Shown piece by piece: positions 47,586-57,519 of a stretch of 64,000 nucleotides of DNA. Position 1 is the stretch's first letter. Every line of letters starts with the position of its first letter. The DNA is from Flavihumibacter solisilvae (GTDB taxonomy: Bacteria > Bacteroidota > Bacteroidia > Chitinophagales > Chitinophagaceae): NCBI RefSeq assembly GCF_000814475.1, contig NZ_JSVC01000009.1:124001-188000 (forward strand). Reading direction: 5' to 3'. A model generated the notes under the pieces. It was given only the letters and a program-made list of their open reading frames with translations, did not search any database and was not told the DNA's origin. A program made the translations under genes and the position numbers.

Positions 47586-48023
47586 TCAGGCAAGCGCACT
47601 AAGCTCCTTATAGAGTTCGAGGGCGCTTCTTTCCACCCAGCATTCCGATAAGCGTTGGTCCCGGACCTTCCAGATAGAGATCCCGGTAAATGAAACGAGC
47701 CGGCCGTCGGGTGGCAGTCCGAATATTCCATTGTTGCTGCCGGTGCAGATCCACCTGCTAACGACCAGGTCACCGGTAGCATTCGCAAATATTTCCTGGT
47801 TCACTGTGCGGGCCTGGGGAAGTACCCGCTGGAATTCACGGACCCATTCCTTGAAGGCATTCCGGCCTTCGATAAGAGTGCCGCCGCTGACAATGCTGTA
47901 GTCTTCTGTCATCAGCTCATCGATTGCATCAAGCTCGTGCTGTGGACCCCAGACGCGTTCCAGGAATCCGAGGGCAAGCTGCACGGCAAATTGTGCAGCA
48001 TGGGAATCAGTTACCATAGCCAC
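47586..48023 (-). CDS. NTF2-like / SnoaL-like protein
   Basis: 145 residues with the cone-shaped NTF2-like pattern: LALGFLERVWGPQHELDAIDEL, a middle FKEWVREFQRVLPQARTVNQE and C-terminal VSFTGISIWKVRDQRLSECW. Members bind small ligands or act as isomerases/hydratases. Convergent with the HSL esterase gene by 8 bp and close to the ROK gene (29 bp), but no specific reaction can be assigned. Confidence 0.8.
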   Translation of the reverse strand: MAMVTDSHAAQFAVQLALGFLERVWGPQHELDAIDELMTEDYSIVSGGTLIEGRNAFKEWVREFQRVLPQARTVNQEIFANATGDLVVSRWICTGSNNGIFGLPPDGRLVSFTGISIWKVRDQRLSECWVERSALELYKELSALA

Positions 48024-48052
48024 ATGTTTAATACTATAAAACTAAACAATGA

Positions 48053-48895
48053 TCAGGTAAGGTAAAGCGCTGCGGCGCCCAGCAGCCCGGCGTTTTCAAG
48101 TTCGGAGCTTTCAATCTTAAGCGTCTCGATAGTATTCCTGTATGCAAAGGTTTCGAGTGAACTCCATAAACTGTCGCGGAAAAAGGGATATGCAAAACGA
48201 ACTGATCCGCCCAGTACAAAGTGATTGATGTCGAGCGCATACAGGATACGCTTGATGGCATTGCCCAGGTGGCCACCAAGTTCTTCGTACATGGCAAGTG
48301 CCGTCGCGTCTCCTGCTGATGCCCGCTTAAAGACAGTTTCACCATCTATATGATGAATGTTCCAAAAAAACTGGCCGCTGGCATAGTATTCAAGATAATG
48401 ATCCTTATAATCCATCATCCCGAACTCCCCCGCACCGCAATGTCTGCCTGCATAGAGTTTCCCATCGATGATGATCCCGGTACCTAGTCCGGACCCGATC
48501 GTGAGCCCGATCATGGACCCGGTTCCCAATCCTTTTCCAAAATGATATTCGCCCAGCGCAAAGCAGTTCGCATCATTATTTACAAACACGGGGATCTTGA
48601 ACCTGTCTTCCAGGATCTGTTTCAGGGCAATATGTGTCCACGACGGAATATTGATCACATCAAAAACTTCACCTTTATCAAGGTCCACCAGGCCCGGTAC
48701 TCCGATTCCAATGGAGCCGACATTTTCCGACCGAAGTTTTTCCACCAGTTCAAAGACATCATCCAGCACTTCGTCAGCACTACCTTTGGCATTGATCCGT
48801 TTGGAATGGATGGATGTGAGTTCTTTTCCATCAAGAAGTCCCGCACGGATATTCGTGCCGCCCAGGTCAATTCCTATATGCAATTGGTTATTCAT
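48053..48895 (-). CDS. ROK-family sugar kinase
   Basis: Start MNNQLHIGIDLGGTNIR (48895), 280 residues; a longer frame would add 14 residues overlapping the NagB-like gene more deeply, and this start overlaps by 8 bp. Phosphate-1 motif GIDLGGTN and glycines GSGLGTGIIIDG are present. The zinc-binding CxCGxxGCxE loop is absent: HCGAGEFGMMDYKDHYLE runs directly into YYASG. Expected to phosphorylate glucose, GlcNAc or a related hexose. Co-transcribed with the NagB-like deaminase. Confidence 0.88.
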   Translation of the reverse strand: MNNQLHIGIDLGGTNIRAGLLDGKELTSIHSKRINAKGSADEVLDDVFELVEKLRSENVGSIGIGVPGLVDLDKGEVFDVINIPSWTHIALKQILEDRFKIPVFVNNDANCFALGEYHFGKGLGTGSMIGLTIGSGLGTGIIIDGKLYAGRHCGAGEFGMMDYKDHYLEYYASGQFFWNIHHIDGETVFKRASAGDATALAMYEELGGHLGNAIKRILYALDINHFVLGGSVRFAYPFFRDSLWSSLETFAYRNTIETLKIESSELENAGLLGAAALYLT

Positions 48896-49631
48896 TTTCC
48901 AGTTGGTCAGCAACCAATGTGGCGGCTTCTTTGTCAAGGTAAATGCGCAAGCCCGGGTGCGTGCGAAACAGCGTGGCCGGAATCTGGGTGGAGATCTCTG
49001 CCTCCAGCATGAGTTTGACTATGGCTGCTTTTTTTGCGCCACTAACCAGCAGCAAAATGTGTTTCGCATCGAAGATGGTTTCGAGACCCAGCGTAACGCC
49101 AAAAGTCAGTTCCTGTTCGCCCGTAAAATATTTCTGCGCAACCTGGATGGTTGTGGGATCAAGCTTTGCAATATGTGAGCGGGATGTGGCGTCCGTTCCG
49201 GGTTCATTCATCCCGATATGGCCATTCAGTCCCAGTCCAACGATTGCCACGTCGATATCATTATTTTTTTCGATAAATGATTCAACCTCTTCGATCTCCT
49301 TTTCCATATCGGCGGCCCTGCCATCGAAAAACCGGAGCTTTGCTTCAGCAACATGCAAAGGATTGAATAGTTGGTTATCGAGGTGATACCGGCAACTGCC
49401 TTCATCACTGCCGTTCAGTCCAACCCATTCGTCGAGTCCGACGAAGTTCCAGTGACTGACGTCAATGCGTTTGTTACGCACTTCATCGACAAGTTGACTA
49501 TAAAGACCTGCGGGACTATCACCCGACGCCACACAGATCAAAGGTTCGGTCCGCAATTGCATCAGTTGTAAAACATCCTGCAATGCCATCCTTGACATTT
49601 CCTCGTAATTGTCTGCTACAAAAACTTTCAT
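48888..49631 (-). CDS. nagB: Glucosamine-6-phosphate deaminase / 6-phosphogluconolactonase family (NagB-like)
   Basis: 247 residues. NagB-type motifs: VASGDSPAGLY, FVGLDEWVGL with the catalytic Asp, SCRYHLDNQLF and GLGLNGHIGMNEPG. Converts glucosamine-6-phosphate to fructose-6-phosphate and ammonia. Overlaps the ROK kinase gene, so the pair probably handles an amino sugar. A close paralogue with another isomerase substrate cannot be ruled out. Confidence 0.88.
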   Translation of the reverse strand: MKVFVADNYEEMSRMALQDVLQLMQLRTEPLICVASGDSPAGLYSQLVDEVRNKRIDVSHWNFVGLDEWVGLNGSDEGSCRYHLDNQLFNPLHVAEAKLRFFDGRAADMEKEIEEVESFIEKNNDIDVAIVGLGLNGHIGMNEPGTDATSRSHIAKLDPTTIQVAQKYFTGEQELTFGVTLGLETIFDAKHILLLVSGAKKAAIVKLMLEAEISTQIPATLFRTHPGLRIYLDKEAATLVADQLENE

Positions 49632-49653
49632 CGGCTATAATTTGAACAGCGAG

Positions 49654-50742
49654 CTATTGGTTGGTTCCGAGCCAAAGGTCGATTGGTTTCGACACTTTTG
49701 GTTCAAAGGGAAGCATGATCTTTTTTCCCGCTGCTGCGGAAGCATAAGCAGCATATATAATTTCAAGTACGGCGCGACCGTCTTCGCCCGTTACCAGGGG
49801 TTGCTTATCCTGTTGGATACACTCAATGAAATGCTTCAGTTCGTGCGGGTATCCCTGGTTGAAAACTTCTTCATAGATCGTAAAACTCCAGCCCACAGTC
49901 GTATCGGCTTTCTCCATTGCGTAGTCATAACCTTCACGGCTGTATGACACGGCTGCATTTCCCATGAACAGGTCGGCATACACTACACCGCCGGTACCGT
50001 ACACTTCGCAGCGGTCGTCCATACCACCATGTTTTGCCCAGCTGTTCTCCGCAACTGCCGTAACACCGTTCTCAAATTCAACGATCACAACTGAATTATC
50101 CTCACAAACCGTGCGACCTTTATGAAAAACTGTTGCCATTGTGGCATATACGCTTACGGCTTTTGCATTATTTAACATCCAACGGAACCATGCAATGGCG
50201 TGGCATCCCATGTCCATCAGTACCCCGCCCCCAGCCTGGTCCTTGTCGTAGAACCAGTCTGAATGCGGACCTGAATGCTTCTCGCCCTGTTTCAGCATAT
50301 ACAGCTGGCCGACCGCGCCCTGTTTCACCATGCTGCGTACCCGCTCATATTTGGGGGCAAAACACAGTTCCTCCGCATACATCAGTTTAACATTGGCCTT
50401 TTTACAGGCCGCGATCATTTCATCCGCTTCCTCGAGGGTGAGGGCAATCGGCTTTTCAATGATCACATGTTTACCTGCTTTGGCGGCTGAAAGGGCGGCT
50501 TTGGCATGCAGGAAATTCGGCAGGCAGATGTCCACCACTTCGCAGCCGGATTCGTTGATGATCTTATCCAGGTCATCGTACCACTGGGGGATATTATGTT
50601 TCTGTGCAAATGCTTTCGCTTTATCGGCATTACGCGCATATACGGCAACTACTTCCGCTTCGGGAATGAAGCGGTGATAACTTTCAAAATGTATATCGGT
50701 GATAAAACCTGCACCGAGCAGGGCAACCTTTGTTTTTTTCAT
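49654..50742 (-). CDS. Gfo/Idh/MocA-family oxidoreductase
   Basis: 362 residues: N-terminal NAD-binding fold with LLGAGFITDIHFESYHRF, the EKPIALTLEEA motif, and a C-terminal substrate domain with GGVLMDMGCHAIAW. Sugar or inositol dehydrogenase type. No leader, so cytosolic. First gene of the Gfo-nagB-ROK run, divergent from susC across a 430-bp gap. Confidence 0.9.
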   Translation of the reverse strand: MKKTKVALLGAGFITDIHFESYHRFIPEAEVVAVYARNADKAKAFAQKHNIPQWYDDLDKIINESGCEVVDICLPNFLHAKAALSAAKAGKHVIIEKPIALTLEEADEMIAACKKANVKLMYAEELCFAPKYERVRSMVKQGAVGQLYMLKQGEKHSGPHSDWFYDKDQAGGGVLMDMGCHAIAWFRWMLNNAKAVSVYATMATVFHKGRTVCEDNSVVIVEFENGVTAVAENSWAKHGGMDDRCEVYGTGGVVYADLFMGNAAVSYSREGYDYAMEKADTTVGWSFTIYEEVFNQGYPHELKHFIECIQQDKQPLVTGEDGRAVLEIIYAAYASAAAGKKIMLPFEPKVSKPIDLWLGTNQ

Positions 50743-51172
50743 GGCAGACTAAAAATAAAAAGTAAATCATTACTAACCGACTAAAATCTGGTAATTATGG
50801 TAAAAACAAAGGTTTAACAGGTAGGTTTACGCTGATGCATAACCGAAATCAAATTTTTAATCCTTCCTGACCTTGGCAACGCAATTCGGGCATTGTACAT
50901 TTATTACATATAGCCTTTGAAAACGATTAAAATGCCATCTATGATTACAATTCGACACCCGAACAAAAGAAAAGATCTCCTTGGTAATAATTGGGTAATC
51001 TGCCAATAACAATCCCTTAACATTCCACTTATACTTTCGCGCCACGAACCAACCGGTTAACAGTTCCCACTATAAGTTGTATTGCGTGGCCATTTGAAAA
51101 AATCCCGATTCCGGGACCGGACCTGTATTGTATTTACTCACCATAACAATAATCAAAAATCACCTCACTAAC
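50743..51172. other. Intergenic region between the sugar operon and susC
   Basis: 430 bp with no convincing gene; a 62-codon frame on the minus strand (50857-51045) has no family features. It must hold the divergent promoters of the Gfo gene and susC, but no full TTTG/TANNTTTG pair was found (TACTTTCG at 51032 is one base off). A LacI-type palindromic site is described separately at 50917-50932. Confidence 0.5.
50917..50932. promoter_or_regulatory. Candidate LacI/cre-like operator
   Basis: TTGAAAACGATTAAAA agrees with the cre-like consensus WTGNNARCGNWWWCAW at all but one position and has the central CG of LacI-family operators. It lies between the divergent Gfo/Idh/MocA gene and susC, about 175 bp from one start and 240 bp from the other. 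Bacteroidota lack CcpA, so a PUL-associated LacI regulator would be the reader. No such regulator gene is in the window. Confidence 0.3.
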
Positions 51173-54100
51173 ATGAGACAACTGCTTATTTACCTGCTAT
51201 GTCTTTTCAACCTGGCTGTATTTGGCCAGTCGACAGGCACTGTCAAAGGCGTGGTCAAAAACCCACAGGGAGAAGCGCTTCCCGGTGTAAGTGTTACCAT
51301 TAAGGACAGTGACAGCACCATTATTGACAATCTTACAACCAACAATGACGGAGTTTTTACAACCGGCAACCTGAAGGCCGGCAAAGCTTATGTGTTCAGG
51401 TTATCGCATGTAGGGTATACGCTGCAGTCTACAACCATCCGCTACAATGGTGGTGAAAGCATCAGTTTCCCATTCCAGTTATCACAATCGGGCGATGCCA
51501 TGAGCGCAGTTGTGGTGGTGGGTTACGGAACACAAAAGAAAGTAAACCTCACCGGCGCAGTTGCACAGGTGTCATCGGAAGTATTTGAGAACAGGGCGCT
51601 CCCGAATGTTACGCAGGGATTGCAGGGTGTGATCCCCAACCTAAACCTGCGCATTGCAGATGGAAAACCGATCCAGTCACCCACCTACAATGTACGTGGA
51701 ACTACCTCTATCGGCCAGGGCGGAAGCGCACTGGTGCTGATCGATGGTGTAGAGGGCGACCCCAGTATGATCAACCCCGCAGATATTGCCAGCGTAACGG
51801 TGTTGAAAGACGCATCGTCCGCAGCAGTATATGGAGCGAGGGGTTCATTTGGTGTTGTACTCATCACCACAAAAAGTCCTGCAAAGGAAAAGATGAGCAT
51901 CACTTACTCAGTAAACCATTCTATCAAAAAACCGGTGACCCTTCCTGATTTTGTTACCGACGGTTACACGTTTGCCAAGAATTTCAACGAAGCATGGACT
52001 GCCTGGAACGACTATTCACAAACCCCGCAGAATGTGAACAAGACGGTTCGTTTTTCGCAGGAATACCTCGCTGAATTCGAACGCAGGTCAAAGGATCCAT
52101 CACTTCCCAAAGTGGAAGTAGGTGCCAATGGAGAATACGTTTACTACGGGAGCACAGACTGGATCAAGGAATTGTATAAGAAGAACAGCAGTGCTACAGA
52201 ACATAACCTGGCTTTCTCGGGAAGCAGTGAAAAGACCAGCTTTTATGTAACAGGAAGATATTTCGGGCAGGATGGTGTGTTCCGTTATAACTCGGATGAT
52301 TTCAAGACCTATAACTTCCGGGCAAAAGGATCGATACAGGTATTTCCCTGGCTCAGGTTCGACAACAACATGGATTACAGCAAACAACAATACCACAACC
52401 CGCTTAACGTGGGCGAAGGGGGCAGTATCTGGCGCAATATCGCAGATGAAGGCCATAACATGGCGCCGATGTTCAATCCTGATGGAACACTCTCCTACTC
52501 TGCTGCATATACTGTCGGCGATTTCTGGTATGGCAAGAATGGAATTGATATGAACCGCAGGGTGATCCGCAACACAACAGGATTTGTGGCAGACATCATT
52601 AAAAACACACTGCGACTGAAAGGCGATTTCACGATCCGCAACACCGATAACAACGACCAGCAGAAGCGTGTACCGGTTCCCTATAGCCGGAAACCGGGGG
52701 TGATTGAATATGTAGGAACCAGCACAAACGACATCCAGGTGTTCAATGCAAAAACAGAATACCTGGCAACGAATATTTATGGCGAATACGAAAAGAAATT
52801 TGGCCGCAGCCATAACTTCCGTGCCACTGCAGGTTTCAACTATGAGCAATCAAAATACCAGTCGTCAACCACACAGCGCAATGGGCTTATTTACCCGGAT
52901 GCGGACAATATCAACCTCGCGCTTGGTCAATCCATCACTACAAATGGTAACTGGGAACAGTGGGCGATCGTGGGCGGATTCTACAGACTGAACTATTCTT
53001 TCCGCGACCGTTACCTTGTTGAGTTCAATGGACGTTATGACGGATCGAGCAAATTCCCTGCAAACGAGCGTTATGCATTCTTCCCTTCTGTATCAGCGGG
53101 ATGGAGAGTTTCCAATGAGAACTTCTGGAATGTGCCGCGTACGGTTATTTCAGACCTGAAGCTGCGTGGTTCTTATGGTTCGCTGGGAAATGGAAACATC
53201 AATTCCTATGTATTCCAGGAGCAGTTCAGCATTTCGCAGTCGGGCCGGATCATCAACGGCATCCGCCCGCAACGTACCAGCCAGCCGGGCGTATTACCGG
53301 ACGGGCTCACCTGGGAAACAGCCACTACTACCAATATCGGGCTTGACCTTGGGATGGTATCGAACAGGCTGACGCTTACTGCCGATGCTTACCAGCGTAA
53401 GACTACGGACATGTTTACAAATGGTGTTTCTCTTCCTGCGGTATTTGGAACAGGAGTGCCTAAAGGAAACTATGCAGACCTCGAAACAAAAGGTTGGGAA
53501 CTTACATTAACATGGAAGGATTATTTCCGCGCAGGCCGCAAACCATTTAACTATGGTATCCGCCTGACACTGGCAGACAACCAATCAGAGATCACGCGAT
53601 ATAATAACCCGGACAAGAGGTTGACAGATTATTACGTTGGACAGAAAGTTGGCGAGATCTGGGGCTACACTACTGTTGGGTATTTTACCTCTGCAGAAGA
53701 TGTGAGCAAGTCGCCGAAACAGATCATCATGAAAGGTTCCAACAGCGGAATTTACCTGCCGGGTGATATCAAGCTGGCAGACCTGAACGGTGACGGAGTG
53801 GTTGACAATGGCACCAATACGGTAGGCAATCCGGGTGACAGGAGAATAATCGGCAACTCAACTCCAAGGTATACCTATGGCATTGCCCTCGATGCAGACT
53901 GGAACAACTTCTTCTTTGCAGCATTCTTCCAGGGAGTTGGAAAACAGGATTGGTGGCCAGGTAGCGAAGCCAGCTATTTCTGGGGCTTATACAACAGGCC
54001 ATACAACCGGATGCCCAAATGGCATTTAGATGAAATGTGGTCTGAAGAGAACCCTGACGCATACCTGCCGAGGCTGCGTGGTTACACGGCACAGAACGGC

Positions 54101-54406
54101 GCCGGCGTACTGAACCAGACGCAGACAAAATACCTGCAGAACATCGCTTACATCAGGCTGAAGAATATCCAGCTTGGTTACAACCTGCCCAAGCAACTCA
54201 CCAGCAAACTGAAAATGACTGCTGCCAGGGTTTATGTGTCAGGTGAAAACATCTGGACCTGGTCACCGCTTTACCGCGTTACAAAAGATATCGATGTCGA
54301 AAACACCAGCGGTTCTGATGCAGTGGTTACCAGTGGTACATCCGGTAACGGGTACAACTACCCGATGCTGAAAGGATATACTATGGGAATTTCAGTGACC
54401 TTTTAA
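51173..54406 (+). CDS. susC: SusC/RagA-family TonB-linked outer-membrane protein
   Basis: Start set at MRQLLIYLLCLFNLAVFGQ (51173), 1077 residues. Signal peptide, then a CarboxypepD-regulatory-like domain (GVVKNPQGEALPGVSVTIKD), TonB plug (VVVGYGTQKKVNLTGAVAQVS) and a 22-strand barrel with a D-rich DLNGDGVVDNGTNT loop and C-terminal GISVTF. Takes up oligosaccharides with the SusD lid. Specificity is not readable from sequence; adjacent enzymes suggest a sugar with phosphate, lactone or amino groups. Confidence 0.96.
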   Translation: MRQLLIYLLCLFNLAVFGQSTGTVKGVVKNPQGEALPGVSVTIKDSDSTIIDNLTTNNDGVFTTGNLKAGKAYVFRLSHVGYTLQSTTIRYNGGESISFPFQLSQSGDAMSAVVVVGYGTQKKVNLTGAVAQVSSEVFENRALPNVTQGLQGVIPNLNLRIADGKPIQSPTYNVRGTTSIGQGGSALVLIDGVEGDPSMINPADIASVTVLKDASSAAVYGARGSFGVVLITTKSPAKEKMSITYSVNHSIKKPVTLPDFVTDGYTFAKNFNEAWTAWNDYSQTPQNVNKTVRFSQEYLAEFERRSKDPSLPKVEVGANGEYVYYGSTDWIKELYKKNSSATEHNLAFSGSSEKTSFYVTGRYFGQDGVFRYNSDDFKTYNFRAKGSIQVFPWLRFDNNMDYSKQQYHNPLNVGEGGSIWRNIADEGHNMAPMFNPDGTLSYSAAYTVGDFWYGKNGIDMNRRVIRNTTGFVADIIKNTLRLKGDFTIRNTDNNDQQKRVPVPYSRKPGVIEYVGTSTNDIQVFNAKTEYLATNIYGEYEKKFGRSHNFRATAGFNYEQSKYQSSTTQRNGLIYPDADNINLALGQSITTNGNWEQWAIVGGFYRLNYSFRDRYLVEFNGRYDGSSKFPANERYAFFPSVSAGWRVSNENFWNVPRTVISDLKLRGSYGSLGNGNINSYVFQEQFSISQSGRIINGIRPQRTSQPGVLPDGLTWETATTTNIGLDLGMVSNRLTLTADAYQRKTTDMFTNGVSLPAVFGTGVPKGNYADLETKGWELTLTWKDYFRAGRKPFNYGIRLTLADNQSEITRYNNPDKRLTDYYVGQKVGEIWGYTTVGYFTSAEDVSKSPKQIIMKGSNSGIYLPGDIKLADLNGDGVVDNGTNTVGNPGDRRIIGNSTPRYTYGIALDADWNNFFFAAFFQGVGKQDWWPGSEASYFWGLYNRPYNRMPKWHLDEMWSEENPDAYLPRLRGYTAQNGAGVLNQTQTKYLQNIAYIRLKNIQLGYNLPKQLTSKLKMTAARVYVSGENIWTWSPLYRVTKDIDVENTSGSDAVVTSGTSGNGYNYPMLKGYTMGISVTF

Positions 54407-54445
54407 CGTAATACAGTAAACGAATAATTTTCAACAGAAAATAAG

Positions 54446-56230
54446 ATGAGAAACCTGATTATAATAGCCGGTCTCTGTGCAGCTTTTACCAGCTGTGACA
54501 AGCTGGACCAACAGCCCGAAGCCACGATTTCGCGTGATGCTATCTTTGGAAGCGAACGCGGCATTGAGTTGTACACCAATTCATTTTACGACAACCTGCC
54601 TGATGGGAACAGTATCTTCAGGATCGATGAAATGGCAGACTATTCTGCCCGCAACACGGTACCTGATTTCATCAGGCCGGGAGTATTTACACCCCGGCAA
54701 AGTTCGGGCTGGAGCTGGACTGCCTTAAGGAATGTCAACTACTTCCTGGAGAATATCAGTACATCTCCCCTTCCACAGGACGTAAAAGACCATTACACCG
54801 GCCTGGCACGCTTCTTCAGGGCCTGGTTCTACTACGATAAGGTGAAGCGCTTTGGTGAAGTACCCTGGATCGGCAAGACCATGAACGTTGACGATCCGTC
54901 ACTTTTCAATAAGCGTGATTCACGTCAGCTGGTGATGGACTCAGTACTTGCAGACATCAATTTTGCCTGTGACAAACTGCGCGCAACGCAGGAGAATTCG
55001 CGGAGCTCCATCAACAAAATGGTTGCAAATGCGGTGAAGTCAAGGATCTGCCTGTTTGAAGGAACATTCAGGAAATACCATGACTACTCGGGCGGACTCG
55101 CAGAAGGCCTGGGTAGCACATCACAAACCTGGCTCCAGGAAGCTGCTACAGCTGCAGAAACAGTAATGGCACAGGGTGGTTATTCGCTCAATACTGCAGG
55201 CGGCGCTGACAAAGCTTATCGCCAGTTATTTATCAGCAATGCACCGGTAGCGAATGAGATCATCCTGTCGGCAGTTGCAGATGCGACGCTGAACGTGCTC
55301 AATGATGCCAACTGGTGGTGGACCAGCGCAACCTATGGCGCAAGGGTGAGCCTCACCCGTACGTTTGTCAACACCTACCTGAAGCTTGATGGAACACCGT
55401 TCACTGAAACTCCTGGATACCAAACAATGCCGTTTGCAGAAGAGGTAAAGAACCGTGACCTCAGGTTGAAGCAAACCATCCGTTCAGGTGATTACAAGCG
55501 GATCAACGGTGGCGTAACAGAAGCTGCTCCTCCCGTTTTTTCGTATACCTATACCGGTTACCAGCCCATCAAGTGGACGCTCGATGATACGTATTTTGAT
55601 GGCGGCACCCGCAATACCAATTCCATTTCGATCATCAGGTATGCTGAAGTTTTGCTGAACTATGCAGAAGCAAAAGCAGAACTCGGCACACTGACTGACG
55701 ACGACTGGAACAAAACGATCGGTGCACTGAGAAGAAGAGCGGGAATTACCGGTAACACAGCGATGAAACCGGTGATCGTTGACACTTACCTGCAATCCAA
55801 CTACTTCCCCGGGATCGCTGATGCAGCATTGCTGGAGATCAGGCGGGAAAGAGGAATCGAACTGGTATTCGAAGGACTCCGTTTCAACGACCTGGTAAGG
55901 TGGAAGAAAGGTGAATTACTGGAAATGTCCTGGAACGGATTCTATGTAAGCAACCTCAACCAGGCAATTGACCTGAACGAAGACGGGAAAGCAGATGTAT
56001 TGTTTTACAAAGGCACGGCGCCTGCGCCTATCGCGGGAGTTACATTCATCAACGTTTCAGACATTATCAATGGAACGGCCAACCCGCAGCGGTTGAGTGG
56101 TGACACACAGGGAGAAATCAACTGGCTGAACAATATTCCGCGGAAGTGGGAGAACAAAAACTACCTCTATCCTATCCCGGAAAATGACCTGCTGATGAAC
56201 CCGGCACTTGGCCAGAATCCCGGATGGTAA
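54446..56230 (+). CDS. susD: SusD/RagB-family surface glycan-binding lipoprotein
   Basis: 594 residues; lipobox in FTSCDKLDQ (Cys17), Bacteroidota-type surface lipoprotein. TPR-like helical SusD fold with YFLENISTSPLPQ, GLARFFRAWFYYDKVKRFGEVPW and the C-terminal ERGIELVFEGLRFNDLVRWK (quoted in part). Partner of the SusC gene 39 bp upstream. Confidence 0.96.
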   Translation: MRNLIIIAGLCAAFTSCDKLDQQPEATISRDAIFGSERGIELYTNSFYDNLPDGNSIFRIDEMADYSARNTVPDFIRPGVFTPRQSSGWSWTALRNVNYFLENISTSPLPQDVKDHYTGLARFFRAWFYYDKVKRFGEVPWIGKTMNVDDPSLFNKRDSRQLVMDSVLADINFACDKLRATQENSRSSINKMVANAVKSRICLFEGTFRKYHDYSGGLAEGLGSTSQTWLQEAATAAETVMAQGGYSLNTAGGADKAYRQLFISNAPVANEIILSAVADATLNVLNDANWWWTSATYGARVSLTRTFVNTYLKLDGTPFTETPGYQTMPFAEEVKNRDLRLKQTIRSGDYKRINGGVTEAAPPVFSYTYTGYQPIKWTLDDTYFDGGTRNTNSISIIRYAEVLLNYAEAKAELGTLTDDDWNKTIGALRRRAGITGNTAMKPVIVDTYLQSNYFPGIADAALLEIRRERGIELVFEGLRFNDLVRWKKGELLEMSWNGFYVSNLNQAIDLNEDGKADVLFYKGTAPAPIAGVTFINVSDIINGTANPQRLSGDTQGEINWLNNIPRKWENKNYLYPIPENDLLMNPALGQNPGW

Positions 56231-56259
56231 TAAATTCACTTCAACATTTAATTACAGAC

Positions 56260-57108
56260 ATGAACAAATCCAGGTTGATCCTTACCACAATTATTGCTTT
56301 ACTTGCCGTGCAGATTGCATTTGCACAACAGATGATCATTGGAACTTACAATCTCAGGTTCGACAACAAAAAAGACAGCGGAAACCTCTGGGTTGACCGG
56401 GCACCAGTTGTTGTTGACCTCATCCGGTTTCACGACTTCGATGTGCTGGGAACCCAGGAAGGTTTGAAGAACCAGCTTGATGATATTTCCACAGCGTTGC
56501 CCGAATACGACCGCTATGGTAAGGGACGTGATGACGGCCAGGACAAAGGCGAGCATTCCGTTATTTATTTCAAGAAAGACAAATTCAAATTGCTGAAGAG
56601 CGGTGACTTCTGGCTGTCGCAGACGCCGGACAAACCTTCTCTTGGATGGGACGCAACCTGTTGCAACCGGATCTGCAGCTGGGTGCAGTTACAGGATAAA
56701 AAGTCAGGCAAGAAATTCTATTTCTTCAATGCGCACTTCGATCACCAGGGTGTACAGGCAAGGCAGGAAAGCAGCAAGCTGATCCTGCAGAAGATCAAAG
56801 AGATCGCAGGTAAGGACCCGGTGATCTTTACAGGCGACCTTAATGGTTCACAGCAGTCTGACTGGTATAAAGTTCTTGCCACTTCAGGCTGGCTGAATGA
56901 CAGCTATAGCGCAGTGAAACATCCTTATGCCAACAATGCTTCCTTCAATGGATTTGGTTTATCGAAGCGGCAAAGCAGGGATATCATCGATCACATTTTC
57001 ACCACAAGCCAGTTCACTACTACCAAATGGGGTATACTGACGGATACTTACTTCGGAAAGTTTCCATCAGACCATTTCCCGGTACTGGCAGTGATCACAC
57101 TGAAATAA
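56260..57108 (+). CDS. Secreted endonuclease/exonuclease/phosphatase-family protein
   Basis: Start MNKSRLILTTIIALLAVQI (56260), 282 residues, signal peptide ending AFAQQ. EEP catalytic signature: Asn in GTYNLRFDN, Glu in GTQEGLKNQ, NAHFDHQG, TGDLNGSQQ, RDIIDHIF and SDHFPVLA. Such PUL-linked EEP proteins probably hydrolyse phosphodiesters or phosphate groups outside the cell; nucleic acid is unlikely as the main target. Third gene of the SusCD operon, convergent with the DUF326 gene. Confidence 0.9.
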   Translation: MNKSRLILTTIIALLAVQIAFAQQMIIGTYNLRFDNKKDSGNLWVDRAPVVVDLIRFHDFDVLGTQEGLKNQLDDISTALPEYDRYGKGRDDGQDKGEHSVIYFKKDKFKLLKSGDFWLSQTPDKPSLGWDATCCNRICSWVQLQDKKSGKKFYFFNAHFDHQGVQARQESSKLILQKIKEIAGKDPVIFTGDLNGSQQSDWYKVLATSGWLNDSYSAVKHPYANNASFNGFGLSKRQSRDIIDHIFTTSQFTTTKWGILTDTYFGKFPSDHFPVLAVITLK

Positions 57109-57110
57109 TC

Positions 57111-57458
57111 TCAGGCCGCTGACCCGATATAAAGGGAACAGGCTTCTGCACATTGCCGGCATGCCTCTGCGCATAGCCGGCAATGTTCCATTCCCATTGC
57201 CGCATGCTTGTCACACTCGCGGGCGCATGCGAGACAGATCTCGGTACATTCTTTCATCAGGTGTGGCGCGTGTGGAGAAATTCTTGCTACAAAGGCTGCA
57301 GTTGTTGTGCAGATATCCGCACAATCGAGGTCGATTTTGATGCAGGTGGTCAGGTGCTGAACCGTAGGTTCATCGAGACAGGAAGATGCACAATAGTGAC
57401 ATGCCGCAGCACAGTTGTGCAATGTTTTCAGGATTCCCTGGTTTTTATCGATAGCCAT
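57111..57458 (-). CDS. DUF326 four-helix copper-binding protein
   Basis: Start MAIDKNQGIL (57458), 115 residues; the longer frame adds 42 residues without family features. Cysteines in repeating C-x2-C/C-x3-C pattern: CAAACHYCASSC, CIKIDLDCADIC, CTEICLACAREC and HCRLCAEACRQCAEAC, the signature of the four-helix-bundle copper protein (Csp/DUF326). Likely copper storage or detoxification in the cytosol. Two bases separate it from the convergent EEP gene stop. Confidence 0.92.
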   Translation of the reverse strand: MAIDKNQGILKTLHNCAAACHYCASSCLDEPTVQHLTTCIKIDLDCADICTTTAAFVARISPHAPHLMKECTEICLACARECDKHAAMGMEHCRLCAEACRQCAEACSLYIGSAA

Positions 57459-57519
57459 GTTAATGGTGTTTGAGTTATATAACATGGCATAAATATCATA
57501 CCAGTCTGCCCGTAATATT

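Noticed and set aside
50857-51045. 62-codon minus-strand frame upstream of susC
   Set aside because: No signal peptide, family motif or conserved-looking composition; most likely non-coding.
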